Shown piece by piece: positions 53,704 to 63,892 of a DNA stretch of 64,000 bases (the first letter of the stretch is position 1; each line of letters starts with the position of its first letter). Source of the DNA: Pseudonocardia sp. C8 (GTDB taxonomy: Bacteria > Actinomycetota > Actinomycetes > Mycobacteriales > Pseudonocardiaceae); contig NZ_JACMTR010000002.1 in assembly GCF_014267175.1 (NCBI RefSeq), positions 1 through 64,000 of the forward strand. The letters run 5' to 3'. The notes beneath the pieces are model-generated. The model had not been told where the DNA came from, did not search any database, and was given only the letters and a program-made list of their open reading frames with translations. A program made the position numbers and the translations under genes.

Positions 53704-54948
53704 TCAGCCGGCCAGGGCGTCCCTCACGGCGCGCATCTTGGCGGCGGCCTCCCGCACCTCGGCGTCCGGGTCGGAGTCCGCGACGATCCCGCAGCCCGCG
53801 AACAACCGGGCCGTGCACCCGTCCAGCTCGGCGCAGCGCAGGGCGATGCCCATCTCCCCGCCGCCGTCGGCGTCGACGTACCCGACCGGGCCGGCGTAGC
53901 GGCCGCGGTCGAGGCCCTCGATCTCGGCGATGAGCGCGGTCGCGTCCGGGGTCGGGGTCCCGCCGACGGCCGCGGTCGGGTGCACCGCCTCGACCAGGGT
54001 CAGCAGCGACGCCGGCCGCGCCGGGTCGAGCCGGGCCCGGACGTCGCTGGCCAGGTGGGACACGTTGGGCAGGGTCAGCACCGACGGCGCGTCCGGGACC
54101 TCGATGTCGGCCACCAGCGGGCGCAGCGAGTCGGCGAGCGAGTCGACGGCGTAGGCGTGCTCGCGGCGGTCCTTTGCGGACCCGGCCAGCGCGGCGCCCA
54201 CATCGGACCCCCCGGAGCCCGGCCACGCGGTCCCGGCGAGCACCCGGGACTCGACCGTCCACCCGTCGAGCCGCAGCAGCAGCTCCGGGGTCGCCCCCAC
54301 CAGCCCGTCGACGGCGAAGCTCCAGCAGGTCGGGTACCGCTGCGCCAGGCCGTGCAGCAGGAACCGCGGGTCGAGGGGGGTGTCGGCGCGCGCGAGCAGG
54401 TCGTGCGCGAGCACGATCTTCTCCAGCTCCCCGGCCCGCATCCGGCGCACCGCCTCGGCGACGGCGCCGCGGTAGCGGTGCGCGGGAACGTCACCGTCCG
54501 CGTAGCGCAGCCGGCCGCCGGGCCGGACCGGGGACGGCGCCGGCAGCACCGCGTCCGCAGCCGGTGCGTCGGCCGTGGTGATCTCGGTGACCCAGGCCCG
54601 GCGGCCACGCCGCCCGACGACCACCCGCGGCACCACCAGCACCGAGCCGGGTGCGTCGTCGTCGAAGGTGAAGGAGGCGAACGCGACGGCCCCGGTGCCG
54701 GGCAGCCCGACGTCGTCCCGCACGTCCACGCCGGACACCACCGTGCGCCACCAGCGGTCCGCCTCGGCGAGCCGGCCGGGCCCGGACGCGGTGAACCGGG
54801 CGGTCTCTCCCCAGCCGACCAGACCCTCGCCGCCGCGCACCCAGGACAGCGCGCCGGCGTCGCCGGGGAGCACGTCCAGGAGGGGTCCGTCGAGCCGCAG
54901 CGGGCGCGTACGGACGCGCAGAGCGCTGGCGGCCGGTGCGACAGTCAC
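53704..54948 (-). CDS. menF: Isochorismate synthase
   Basis: Converts chorismate to isochorismate for MenD. 414 residues. AGELEKIVLAHDLLARAD, SRVLAGTAWPG, LVEAVHPTAAVGGTPTP and the Mg site RYAGPVGYVDADGGGEMG followed by ALRCAEL are typical of MenF/EntC enzymes. GTG 54948 is chosen because a -10 stands 7 nt upstream; GTG 54999 would add 17 residues. Converges with menD. It could equally serve a siderophore pathway, but position favours menaquinone. Confidence 0.88.
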   Translation of the reverse strand: MTVAPAASALRVRTRPLRLDGPLLDVLPGDAGALSWVRGGEGLVGWGETARFTASGPGRLAEADRWWRTVVSGVDVRDDVGLPGTGAVAFASFTFDDDAPGSVLVVPRVVVGRRGRRAWVTEITTADAPAADAVLPAPSPVRPGGRLRYADGDVPAHRYRGAVAEAVRRMRAGELEKIVLAHDLLARADTPLDPRFLLHGLAQRYPTCWSFAVDGLVGATPELLLRLDGWTVESRVLAGTAWPGSGGSDVGAALAGSAKDRREHAYAVDSLADSLRPLVADIEVPDAPSVLTLPNVSHLASDVRARLDPARPASLLTLVEAVHPTAAVGGTPTPDATALIAEIEGLDRGRYAGPVGYVDADGGGEMGIALRCAELDGCTARLFAGCGIVADSDPDAEVREAAAKMRAVRDALAG

Positions 54949-54955
54949 GCTCCCG

Positions 54956-54961
54956 AGGGTA
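54956..54961 (-). promoter_or_regulatory. -10 element of menF (leaderless)
   Basis: TACCCT on the minus strand ends 7 nt before GTG 54948. Confidence 0.55.
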
Positions 54962-55017
54962 GGCAACGGTGCCCGGCCGCGCGGCGAGGTCCCGGACACA
55001 CCCGGGTGCGCGCCGCC

Positions 55018-55023
55018 TAGACT
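55018..55023 (+). promoter_or_regulatory. -10 element of the DUF3592 gene (leaderless)
   Basis: TAGACT ends 8 nt before GTG 55032; back to back with the menF promoter, 56 bp apart. Confidence 0.55.
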
Positions 55024-55031
55024 GGCGCGTC

Positions 55032-55508
55032 GTGACCAGTCCGACCGGCGACGTCCTGACCGAGACCCGGGCGGCCGCGAGCCGCCTGCTGGGCCGGGTG
55101 CGCTACCGCGTGCCGGAGATCGTCGCGGGGATCGGGGTCACGCTCACCCTGCTCGGGTTGATCGCGCTCGGCGGGGCGTTCCTCGACGACATCCGGATCG
55201 ACGCCCACCGGGCCACCACCGCCGCCACGGTGCTGGACGGCTCGAGCTACTGGCGCTCGGTCGTCCGGTTCGTCGACCACGAGGGACGGCTGCAGACCCC
55301 CGGCTCCGGGATCTCCTACCCGGCCGGCCTGACCCCGGGCCAGAACATCTACGTCGAGTACGACATCACCGAGCCGACCCGGGTGCGGGTCGCGGGCCGG
55401 ACCGCCCTCGACGGCGTCCTCCCGGTCGCCGGCGGGATCGCGGCCGTCTGGGTGGTGCTCGGCCCGCTCCACGTGGCCCTGCGCCGGCGCCGCGACCGCG
55501 CCGCCTGA
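55032..55508 (+). CDS. DUF3592 membrane protein
   Basis: 158 residues, Rv0556 position. Helix 1 IVAGIGVTLTLLGLIALGGAF, an outside beta-rich domain (RATTAATVLDGSSYWRSVVR, NIYVEYDITEPTRVRVAG), then helix 2 LPVAGGIAAVWVVLGPLHVAL and a basic tail RRRRDRAA. Role unknown. Confidence 0.75.
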   Translation: MTSPTGDVLTETRAAASRLLGRVRYRVPEIVAGIGVTLTLLGLIALGGAFLDDIRIDAHRATTAATVLDGSSYWRSVVRFVDHEGRLQTPGSGISYPAGLTPGQNIYVEYDITEPTRVRVAGRTALDGVLPVAGGIAAVWVVLGPLHVALRRRRDRAA

Positions 55509-55537
55509 CTGCGCCTCGCCCGACCCGTGACGGTCCG

Positions 55538-56344
55538 TCAGGGCCGCCAGAGCGCGCACACCTCCGCGGCCACCTGCGGGGCGACGACGAGCAGCCCGCC
55601 CTCGGGCATCGGCGCGGACCGGCCGTCCCGGTCCAGCACCAGCGCGCCCGCCTCGGCGGCCAGGCAGAGCGCGCCGGCGACGTCCCACTCGTGGTAGCGG
55701 GTGAGCACCGCGGCGACGGCGTGCCCCAGCGCCACCTGCGTGATCGCCAGCGCGGCCGACCCGAGCACGCGCACCCCGGCGTGCGCGGCGCGGCAGCGGG
55801 CGACGAAGCCGGCGTCCGGGTCCTCGGCGCACACCAGGGAACCGGCCAGCCGGGTCGCCCCCGGCGCCGGCACCGGGACCCCGTTCGCCCGGAAGCCGCG
55901 CCCGCGGGCCGCGGCGTAGATCTGCCCCCGCCCCGGATCCGCGACGACGCCGACGGCCGGCCCGTCCCCGTCCACCAGCGCCAGGCTGTACGCGCACCAC
56001 GGCAGCCCGGCCACGTAGTTCGCGGTCCCGTCCACCGGGTCGACCACCCAGCGCAGCGGTGCCTCCGCGGCACCGGCGTCGGCGCCGTACTCCTCGCCGA
56101 CGACCGGGTGGCCGGGGAACTCCGCGGCCAGCACCCGGCGGGTGTGCCGCTCGAGGGTCCGGTCGGTGTCGGTGACCCAGTCGAACGGGTTGGCCTTGAC
56201 CTCGCCGCCGTGTTCCCGGCCGAGCATGGCCGTGATGACCTCGGCGGCGTCGTTGGCCAGCCGTCCTGCGGTCTCCAGGGCGCGGGAGAGCAGCGCCGGG
56301 TCCACCGGGCGCGCGGACGGGGTGGTGTGCGGGACGGCCGTCAT
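55538..56344 (-). CDS. Inositol monophosphatase-family phosphatase
   Basis: 268 residues. Metal-binding motifs: VGEEYGAD, WVVDPVDGTANYVAGLPWCA, and C-terminal YHEWDVAGALCLAAEAGA. Mg-dependent removal of phosphate from inositol phosphate, histidinol phosphate or PAP; in actinobacteria such enzymes supply inositol for phosphatidylinositol and mycothiol. Next to GT4 glycosyltransferases, which makes a PI-mannoside context reasonable. ATG 56344. Confidence 0.85.
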   Translation of the reverse strand: MTAVPHTTPSARPVDPALLSRALETAGRLANDAAEVITAMLGREHGGEVKANPFDWVTDTDRTLERHTRRVLAAEFPGHPVVGEEYGADAGAAEAPLRWVVDPVDGTANYVAGLPWCAYSLALVDGDGPAVGVVADPGRGQIYAAARGRGFRANGVPVPAPGATRLAGSLVCAEDPDAGFVARCRAAHAGVRVLGSAALAITQVALGHAVAAVLTRYHEWDVAGALCLAAEAGALVLDRDGRSAPMPEGGLLVVAPQVAAEVCALWRP

Positions 56345-56510
56345 GTGCGCCGAGTGTCCGGGCGGGGGATGACCCGTCCGCGACCGCGAGGTGACGCCCC
56401 TGTGCCGGGCACGCCAACTCGGGTCGGCCCCACCCGATGTTCGCCGAGGGTTGGGCCGCCGATCATGCGGTGGACCCGGCGGGGCGTCCCGCCGCGAGCA
56501 CTGTCTCCCC

Positions 56511-57671
56511 GTGCGCGTCGCAATCGTCTCGGAATGCTTCCTGCCGGTGGTCAACGGCGTCACCAACTCGGTCCTGCGGGTGTGCGAGCACCTGCGTGCC
56601 GGAGGTCACGACGTCCTCGTGATCGCCCCCGGGACCGGTGAGCCCGCCGAGCACGACGGTGTCCCGGTGGTCCGGATCCCGGCCGTCGAGCTGCCGGTGG
56701 TCAACTCGATGCCGGTCGGGGTCCCGAGCCGCCGGGTGCTCACGACGCTGCGGGCCTTCCGGCCGGACGTCGTCCACCTCGCCGCGCCGTTCGTCGTCGG
56801 CGCGCGCGGGCTGGCGGCCGCACGACGGCTCGGCATCCCCACCGTCGCGATCTACCAGACCGACGTGGCCGGGTTCGCCTCCTCCTACGGCCTCGGCCTG
56901 ACCGCACGGGCCGCCTGGCGCTGGACGTGCCGGCTGCACTCGCTGGCCGACCGCACGCTCGCCCCGTCCAGCTGGGCGACCGGTGCGCTGCGGGAGCGCG
57001 GGGTCCCGCGGGTGCACCAGTGGGCCCGTGGCGTCGACACCCGCCGGTTCACGCCGTCCCGGCGCAGCGCGGCGTGGCGTGCCGAGCTGGCACCGCACGG
57101 GGAGCGGCTGGTCGGCTTCGTCGGCCGGCTCGCCCCGGAGAAGCAGGTCGAGCGGCTCGCGGTGCTGGGGGACCTCCCGGGGACGCGGCTCGTCGTCGTC
57201 GGGGACGGGCCCGCCGCGGAGGAGCTGCGGGAGCGGCTGCCCTCGGCGGCGTTCCTCGGGCACCGCGGCGGTGACGAGCTCGCCGAGATCTACGCCAGCC
57301 TCGACGTGTTCGTCCACACCGGGCAGGCGGAGACGTTCTGCCAGGCGGTGCAGGAGGCGCTCGCGTCCGGGGTCCCGGTCGTCGCACCGGACGCCGGCGG
57401 GCCGCGCGACCTCGTCCTGCCGGGCCGGACCGGCTACCTCGTCGCGCCCCGGCCGGACGGCGGCGAGCCCGGCGACCCCGCCACCGACGCCGCCGACCGG
57501 GAGCTGGTCGCCGCCGTCGCCGCGCTCTGCGAGCCCGGCCGCAACCGGGCGTTCGGTGCGGCGGCCCGGCAGTCGGTGCTGCGCCGCACCTGGACCGCGG
57601 TCGGCGACGAGCTGCTCGCGCACTACGGCCAGGTGATCCGCCCGGTCGCCGACCGGGCAGCCGCCGCCTGA
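56511..57671 (+). CDS. GT4 glycosyltransferase (MgtA/PimB-like mannosyltransferase)
   Basis: 386 residues, two Rossmann domains of GT-B fold. VRVAIVSECFLPVVNGVTNSVL donor/acceptor opening, GLRARGVDTRRF-type block WARGVDTRRFTPS, LVGFVGRLAPEKQVERL, and the nucleotide-sugar site VFVHTGQAETFCQAVQEALAS. Position equals Rv0557 (MgtA), which adds mannose to a glucuronosyl diacylglycerol anchor; that activity is the best guess. GTG 56511 gives the normal N-terminus. Confidence 0.85.
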   Translation: MRVAIVSECFLPVVNGVTNSVLRVCEHLRAGGHDVLVIAPGTGEPAEHDGVPVVRIPAVELPVVNSMPVGVPSRRVLTTLRAFRPDVVHLAAPFVVGARGLAAARRLGIPTVAIYQTDVAGFASSYGLGLTARAAWRWTCRLHSLADRTLAPSSWATGALRERGVPRVHQWARGVDTRRFTPSRRSAAWRAELAPHGERLVGFVGRLAPEKQVERLAVLGDLPGTRLVVVGDGPAAEELRERLPSAAFLGHRGGDELAEIYASLDVFVHTGQAETFCQAVQEALASGVPVVAPDAGGPRDLVLPGRTGYLVAPRPDGGEPGDPATDAADRELVAAVAALCEPGRNRAFGAAARQSVLRRTWTAVGDELLAHYGQVIRPVADRAAAA

Positions 57672-57682
57672 CGGAGGCCGGG

Positions 57683-58795
57683 GTGCGGATCGTCCAGCTG
57701 GCGAACTTCTACGGACCCCGATCCGGGGGACTGCGGACCGCGCTGACCGCGCTCGGTGCCGGCTACGCGGCCCGCGGGCACGACGTCGTCCTGGTCGTGC
57801 CCGGCCGGCGCCCGGGCACCGACCGGCTGCCCGGCGGGCCGGTGCGGATCACGGTGCCCGCACCCGAGCTCCCGGGCACCGGCGGCTACCGGATGGTCGA
57901 CCCGTGGCGGGTGCAGCGGCTGCTGGAGCAGCTCCGCCCGGACGCGATCGAGGTCTCCGACCGGCTCACCCTGCGCGGGCTGGGGGCCTGGGCGCGGCGG
58001 AACGGGGTCGCGTCGGTCGTCGTCTCGCACGAGCGGCTCGACCGGTTGCTGCACCAGTTCCTGCTGCCCTCGCTGCCCGCGCGGGTGCTCGCCGACCGCG
58101 CGAACACCCGGATGGCCGCGGCGTACGACACCGTCGTCTGCACCACCGGGTTCGCGCGCGCCGAGTTCGATCGGATCGGCGCCGGGAACGTCCGGCGGGT
58201 GCCGCTCGGGGTGGACCTGGCGACGTTCTCGCCGCGGCACCGGGACGCGGCGCTGCGCCGCGACCTGGCCGCCGGCGCCGAGACGCTGCTGGTGCACGCG
58301 GGCAGGCTGTCGCCGGAGAAGCATCCCGAGCGCAGCGTCGACGCCGTCGCGGCGCTGCGCGACGCGGGGCACCGGGTCCGGCTGGTCGTCGCGGGGGACG
58401 GGCCCCGGCGGGGCGCCCTGGAACGGCGCGCGGCCGGGCTGCCGGTGACGTTCGTGGGCTTCGTGGGGGAGCGGCCGCGGCTGGCGACGCTGCTCGCCTC
58501 CGCGGACGTCTCGATCGCGCCGGGCCCGCACGAGACGTTCGGGCTGGCCGCGCTGGAGGCACTTGCCAGCGGGACACCGGTGGTGGTGTCGGAACGCTCC
58601 GCCCTCCCCGAGATCGTCGGCGGGGAGCACGCGGCCGCCGACACCCCGGAGGCGTTCGCCGCGGGGATCACGACGCTGCTCGCCGCCGACCCGGACGGCC
58701 GCCGTGCCGACGCCCGGTCCCGGGCCGAGCGCTACCGCTGGCCGGACACCGTCGACGGGATGCTCGCGGCCCTCGGGGCGCCGTCGCCGGCGTGA
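57683..58795 (+). CDS. Second GT4 glycosyltransferase
   Basis: 370 residues. [20 protein letters not shown] at the N-terminus, [53 protein letters not shown] block, and [20 protein letters not shown] with the EX7E pattern. Starts 11 bp after the first glycosyltransferase, so the two are probably co-transcribed; not a close copy of it. Acceptor unknown, probably lipid-linked. Confidence 0.83.
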   Translation: MRIVQLANFYGPRSGGLRTALTALGAGYAARGHDVVLVVPGRRPGTDRLPGGPVRITVPAPELPGTGGYRMVDPWRVQRLLEQLRPDAIEVSDRLTLRGLGAWARRNGVASVVVSHERLDRLLHQFLLPSLPARVLADRANTRMAAAYDTVVCTTGFARAEFDRIGAGNVRRVPLGVDLATFSPRHRDAALRRDLAAGAETLLVHAGRLSPEKHPERSVDAVAALRDAGHRVRLVVAGDGPRRGALERRAAGLPVTFVGFVGERPRLATLLASADVSIAPGPHETFGLAALEALASGTPVVVSERSALPEIVGGEHAAADTPEAFAAGITTLLAADPDGRRADARSRAERYRWPDTVDGMLAALGAPSPA

Positions 58796-58866
58796 TCCCG
58801 TGCGGGGTGCGCGTTCCGTAGTCGTGCGGATCCGCCGGTGCGGGGTGTCCGCGCAGGCTGGGCCGC

Positions 58867-59439
58867 ATGCACAGCACCGTCGTCGTCGCACCGCAGGGCG
58901 AGCTGGCCGAGGTGGACACCTCGGCGGCGATCACCCTGATGCGACGCCTCCTCGACCGCAGCCCCGCCGTCCGCTCCGCGGCGCGGGCCGGCGTGCTCGC
59001 CGCGCCGCACCGCGCGCTGCCACCGGTCCTGTACGCCCTGTCCGAGAACCTGGTCGCCGCCGGCGAGCCCGCCGAGGCCGCGGCCTGGTTCCACGCGGGG
59101 CAGCTCCGCGCCCGGTTCGACGCGGCCCGGTGCACGGACCCGACGGCCGCCGCCGCGGTCGGTGCGCTGCGCGAGCGGTTCGGCGGGCCGGTGCACCACT
59201 GGACGTCCGGCGACCCGGCCCGGCTGCGGCAGGCCGTCGTCCGCGCCGCCGCCTGGGACCGCGCCGCCGGGCACGACTACGACCACCGCTGGATCGCCCT
59301 GCACGGCATGGGCGCGTTCACCGGGCCCGGGACCGGAGTGAGCATCCCCGAGCGGGACTGGCCGGCCACCGCGACCCGGGTGCGGGCCGAGTACCTGGCC
59401 GGGCTGCGCGCGCTGCTGCGGGAACGGTTCGGGGGCTGA
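58867..59439 (+). CDS. Unknown soluble protein, 190 residues
   Basis: No family recognised. Ala/Arg-rich, mostly helical, no membrane segment; blocks include [38 protein letters not shown], and [20 protein letters not shown]. The helical first half resembles short repeat-containing helper proteins. ATG with CAGGCT (58854-58859) 7 nt upstream suggests a leaderless start. Lies between the glycosyltransferases and ubiE. Confidence 0.6.
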   Translation: MHSTVVVAPQGELAEVDTSAAITLMRRLLDRSPAVRSAARAGVLAAPHRALPPVLYALSENLVAAGEPAEAAAWFHAGQLRARFDAARCTDPTAAAAVGALRERFGGPVHHWTSGDPARLRQAVVRAAAWDRAAGHDYDHRWIALHGMGAFTGPGTGVSIPERDWPATATRVRAEYLAGLRALLRERFGG

Positions 59440-59455
59440 GCACCGCGGAGGGAGA

Positions 59456-59461
59456 TAGGCT
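59456..59461 (+). promoter_or_regulatory. -10 element of ubiE (leaderless)
   Basis: TAGGCT ends 7 nt before GTG 59469. Confidence 0.6.
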
Positions 59462-59468
59462 CGTCGTC

Positions 59469-60161
59469 GTGCCCCGCGCCGAGCTCGACAAGGACCCGCA
59501 CGACGTCGCCGCCATGTTCGACGGCGTCGCCCGGCGCTACGACCTCACCAACACCGCGATGTCCGCCGGGCAGGACCGGTACTGGCGCGCCCAGACCCGC
59601 CGGGCACTCGACCTGAAGCCGGGGCAGCGGGTCCTCGACCTCGCCGCCGGCACCGCCGTGTCGACCGTCGAGCTCGCCCGGGACGGCGCCTGGTGCGTCG
59701 CCGCCGACTTCTCGCTCGGCATGCTGCACGCCGGCGCGCACCGGGACGTCCCGAAGGTGGCCGCCGACGCGCTGCACCTGCCCTTCGCCGACGGCTCGTT
59801 CGACGCCGTCACGATCTCCTTCGGCCTGCGCAACGTCAGCGACACGGTCGCCGGGCTGCGCGAGATGGCGCGGGTGACCCGGCCCGGTGGGCGGCTGGTC
59901 GTCTGCGAGTTCTCGACGCCGACCTGGGCGCCGTTCCGCGCGCTGTACCAGGGCGTGGTGCTCGGCCACGTGCTGCCGGCGATCGCCCGCACGGTCTCGT
60001 CGAACCCCGAGGCCTACCTGTACCTCGCCGAGTCGATCCGGGACTGGCCGGACCAGCCCGCGCTCGCGCAGAAGATCGCGGACGCCGGGTGGGAGCGGGT
60101 CGCCTGGCGCAACCTCACCGTCGGCGCCGTCGCCCTGCACCGGGCCTCCAAGCCCGCCTGA
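59469..60161 (+). CDS. ubiE: Demethylmenaquinone methyltransferase
   Basis: Last step of menaquinone synthesis, methylating demethylmenaquinone with SAM (also called menG). 230 residues. [23 protein letters not shown] loop [55 protein letters not shown] and [14 protein letters not shown] are the UbiE/COQ5 signatures. Downstream is the nuo leader. Confidence 0.95.
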   Translation: MPRAELDKDPHDVAAMFDGVARRYDLTNTAMSAGQDRYWRAQTRRALDLKPGQRVLDLAAGTAVSTVELARDGAWCVAADFSLGMLHAGAHRDVPKVAADALHLPFADGSFDAVTISFGLRNVSDTVAGLREMARVTRPGGRLVVCEFSTPTWAPFRALYQGVVLGHVLPAIARTVSSNPEAYLYLAESIRDWPDQPALAQKIADAGWERVAWRNLTVGAVALHRASKPA

Positions 60162-60463
60162 TCCTCTGCGCACCCGCGACGCGCCCCCCGGTATCGCGCG
60201 TCGCCCCGGAGCGCGCCGGGACGACCCGGCCCGTTCCCCCGCCGAGATGCAGTCGAGCGTTCGACGAAGATCGACAATTCGCGCTGAGGTGCACCTCGGC
60301 GAGGTCGATCCGGGCACGGACCGGTTCGGGGCACCGGCCCGGTACCGGTCCGGCGCCGGTCCCGGGGCTCGTACGGGGTGGCGCCTGCGCGGCGGATCCC
60401 GGTGCGCCGCAAGGTGTTCCCTCGCTCGCCCGATCCGACGACGCGGATCCTGGCGGCACGTCC

Positions 60464-60469
60464 TACACT
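60464..60469 (+). promoter_or_regulatory. -10 element of the nuo operon
   Basis: TACACT; start near 60476, about 208 nt before the nuoA ATG. No good -35 at 17 nt. Confidence 0.55.
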
Positions 60470-60478
60470 CTCCCCAGT

Positions 60479-60496
60479 TCGTGAAGTTTTTCACAA
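60479..60496. promoter_or_regulatory. Rex operator (ROP) of the nuo operon
   Basis: TCGTGAAGTTTTTCACAA matches TTGTGAA-N4-TTCACAA with one mismatch. Lies directly after the predicted transcription start, where bound Rex would block elongation or open-complex formation. nuo is a known Rex target in Streptomyces. Confidence 0.8.
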
Positions 60497-60570
60497 GCAT
60501 GACCCGCGACACGGTGGGTGGAGGGGGGCGACCAGCACGGATGCGGATCACACGTGATCCCCGTCCTCTC

Positions 60571-60589
60571 CCAGGTAAGGCTCGCCTGG
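60571..60589. promoter_or_regulatory. Iron-box-like site in the nuo leader
   Basis: CCAGGTAAGGCTCGCCTGG agrees with the DmdR/IdeR iron box TTAGGTTAGGCTCACCTAA at 13 of 19 positions, including AGGT, AGGCT and CCT. The same bases form a 6-bp hairpin (CCCAGG/CCTGGG) followed by TTCTTC. Confidence 0.35.
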
Positions 60590-60683
60590 GTTCTTCGTCA
60601 CACGGTGGCGGACATAGGGTCCCCTCGACCGGCTTGTCGATCACCACCAACGGCGGTGACCGCGCGATCACGAAGGTGAACGG

Positions 60684-61049
60684 ATGCTCGATCCCTATCT
60701 CCCGCTCGTCCTGCTGTTCGCGTTGGCGGCGGGCTTCGCGGTGTTCTCCGTCGCCGCTGCCCCGCTGGTCGGTCCGCGCCGGTTCAACCGGGCGAAGCTG
60801 GACTCCTACGAGTGCGGTATCGAGCCGTCGCCGCAGCCGGTCGTCGGTGGTGGCCGCGTCCCGGTCGCCTACTACCTCACGGCGATGCTGTTCATCCTGT
60901 TCGACATCGAGCTGGTGTTCATGTACCCGTACGCCGTCATCGCCGACGCGGTCGGTGTGTTCGGGTTCGTGGCCATCACGCTCTACATCGCCACGATCGC
61001 CTTCGCGTACGCCTACGAATGGCGGCGCGGCGGCCTCGAGTGGAGCTGA
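60684..61049 (+). CDS. nuoA: NADH-quinone oxidoreductase subunit A
   Basis: Membrane subunit of complex I. 121 residues, three helices ([61 protein letters not shown]). [11 protein letters not shown] in the loop between helices 1 and 2 is the conserved quinone-site Cys region; FDIELVF is also invariant. GAAGGTG serves as ribosome site. One base separates it from nuoB. Confidence 0.97.
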   Translation: MLDPYLPLVLLFALAAGFAVFSVAAAPLVGPRRFNRAKLDSYECGIEPSPQPVVGGGRVPVAYYLTAMLFILFDIELVFMYPYAVIADAVGVFGFVAITLYIATIAFAYAYEWRRGGLEWS

Positions 61050-61050
61050 C

Positions 61051-61763
<713 letters not shown>

Positions 61764-61767
<4 letters not shown>

Positions 61768-62570
61768 CCGGAACGTCCGAGAACGGCCAGGAGCCCACCG
61801 GCGGCGAGCACTCCTCGGCCGAGGAGAGCGGGGCCGCGCTCGAGCAGCACCGCGCGGCAGGCGGCCGGGACGCCCTTGCGGGTGTCCGTCCGGCCGCGCG
61901 CATCGGTCCGACCCGGACGCGGTCCGGCATGTTCGGCGTCCGCGGCTCCGGCGACACCTCCGGTTACGGCGGCCTGCGGCTGCCCGGATACGCCCCGGCG
62001 CCGGCGGAGCGGCCGTTCGGCGGCTGGTTCGACGAGTTCGCCGACGAGCTGGGTGCCGCGCTCGACGAGCGGAACATCCCGCGCGACGCGATCGAGCAGG
62101 TGACCATCGACCGCGACGAGCTGACCCTCTACGTGGAGCCCGCGAAGGTGAACGCGGTCGCCCGCACCCTGCGCGACGACCCGGGCCTGCGCTTCGAGTT
62201 CTGCTCGACGGTGTCCGGTGTGGACTACTCCGCGCCGGACGGCACGCCGGTCGACCGGCCGGTGCACGTCGTCTACCACCTGCTGTCCATGACCTACCGG
62301 CGCCGGATCCGGCTCGAGGTCGCGCTGGACATCGAGAACTTGCACGTCGACAGCGTCGTCGACGTGTACCCCACCGCGGACTGGCACGAGCGCGAGACCT
62401 GGGACATGTTCGGGGTCGTCTTCGACGGCCACCCGGCGCTCACCCGGATCCTCATGCCGGACGACTGGGACGGCCACCCGCAGCGCAAGAGCTACCCGCT
62501 CGGTGGCGTCCCGGTGGAGTACAAGGGGGCGGAGATCCCTCCGCCCGACGAGCGGAGGGCGTACTCGTGA
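61764..62570 (+). CDS. nuoC: NADH-quinone oxidoreductase subunit C
   Basis: 268 residues. Conserved core from about 85 onward ends with [20 protein letters not shown] and [20 protein letters not shown], the 30-kDa-subunit signature. About 85 disordered N-terminal residues precede it, longer than E. coli-type NuoC and similar to other actinobacteria. GTG overlaps the nuoB stop by 4 bp. Confidence 0.95.
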
Positions 62571-63892
62571 CCAGCACCGACCCGTACGCCGCGCCCGGCC
62601 GGGAGACGACCGAGGGCACCGTCTACACGGTCACGGGCGGTGACTGGGACACCCTGATGGACGCGGACCACGAGGACCGCATCGTCATCAACATGGGTCC
62701 GCAGCACCCGTCCACCCACGGGGTGCTGCGGCTCGTCCTCGAGCTGGAGGGCGAGACCGTCACCCAGGGCCGCGCGGTGATCGGCTACCTGCACACCGGC
62801 ATCGAGAAGAACTGCGAGTACCGGACCTGGACCCAGGGGGTCACGTTCGTGACCCGCGCGGACTACCTGTCGCCGCTGTTCAACGAGGCCGCGTACTGCA
62901 TGGCCGTCGAGAAGCTGCTCGGCGTCGAGGTGCCGCGCCGGGCCGAGCACATCCGGGTGCTGCTCATGGAGCTGAACCGGATCGGTTCGCACCTGGTCGC
63001 GCTGGCCACCGGCGGGATGGAGCTCGGCGCGCTGACCGGCATGACGTCCGGCTTCCGCGAGCGCGAGGAGGTCCTGCACCTGCTGGAGTTCCTGACCGGC
63101 CTGCGGATGAACCACGCGTTCTTCCGGCCGGGCGGGCTCGCCCAGGACCTGCCCGAGGGCTACCGGGAGCGGGTCACCGAGTTCCTCGACGTCATGGACT
63201 CGCGCATGCCGGACTACGACCGGCTGCTCACCGCGCAGCCGATCTGGAAGCAGCGCCTGGAGGGCGTCGGCTACCTGCCGGTGGACGGCTGCCTGGCCCT
63301 GGGTGCGTCCGGCCCGATCCTACGGTCCGCCGGGCTGGCCTGGGACCTGCGCAAGCACATGCCGTACTCGGTCTACGACGAGTACGACTTCGAGGTCCCG
63401 ACGGCCACCGAGGCCGACTGCTACGCCCGCTACCGGCTGCGGGTCGCCGAGATCCACGAGTCGCTCAAGATCATGCGGCAGGCGCTCGGGAAGCTCGACG
63501 ACATCGGGCCCGGCCGGGTCATGGTCGACGACCCGAAGGTCGCCTGGCCGGCGCAGCTGTCGATCGGCAGCGACGGCATGGGCAACACCCTCGAGCACGT
63601 CCGCAAGATCATGGGTCAGTCGATGGAGTCGCTGATCCACCACTTCAAGCTGGTCACCGAGGGGTTCGCGGTGCCGCCGGGGCAGGCCTACGCGGCCGTC
63701 GAGTCCCCGCGCGGCGAGCTCGGCGCGCACCTGGTCTCGGACGGCGGCACCCGCCCGGTCCGGGTCCACCTGCGCGATCCCAGCTTCGTGAACCTGCAGA
63801 CGATGCCCGCGATGAGCGAGGGCGGCATGGTCGCCGACGTCATCGCGGCCGTCGCGTCGATCGACCCCGTGATGGGAGGTTGCGACCGATGA
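62567..63892 (+). CDS. nuoD: NADH-quinone oxidoreductase subunit D
   Basis: 441 residues; 49-kDa subunit lining the quinone pocket. [20 protein letters not shown] (His of quinone site), [40 protein letters not shown], and near the C-terminus [16 protein letters not shown] and [15 protein letters not shown] overlaps nuoC by 4 bp. Confidence 0.97.
   Translation: MTSTDPYAAPGRETTEGTVYTVTGGDWDTLMDADHEDRIVINMGPQHPSTHGVLRLVLELEGETVTQGRAVIGYLHTGIEKNCEYRTWTQGVTFVTRADYLSPLFNEAAYCMAVEKLLGVEVPRRAEHIRVLLMELNRIGSHLVALATGGMELGALTGMTSGFREREEVLHLLEFLTGLRMNHAFFRPGGLAQDLPEGYRERVTEFLDVMDSRMPDYDRLLTAQPIWKQRLEGVGYLPVDGCLALGASGPILRSAGLAWDLRKHMPYSVYDEYDFEVPTATEADCYARYRLRVAEIHESLKIMRQALGKLDDIGPGRVMVDDPKVAWPAQLSIGSDGMGNTLEHVRKIMGQSMESLIHHFKLVTEGFAVPPGQAYAAVESPRGELGAHLVSDGGTRPVRVHLRDPSFVNLQTMPAMSEGGMVADVIAAVASIDPVMGGCDR

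Larger units (their letters stand above)
60162..60683. other. 522-bp leader region of the nuo operon
   Basis: No gene supported. Contains the nuo promoter, a Rex operator, an iron-box-like site overlapping a small hairpin, and a possible second -10 (TAGGGT, 60615-60620). Confidence 0.7.
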
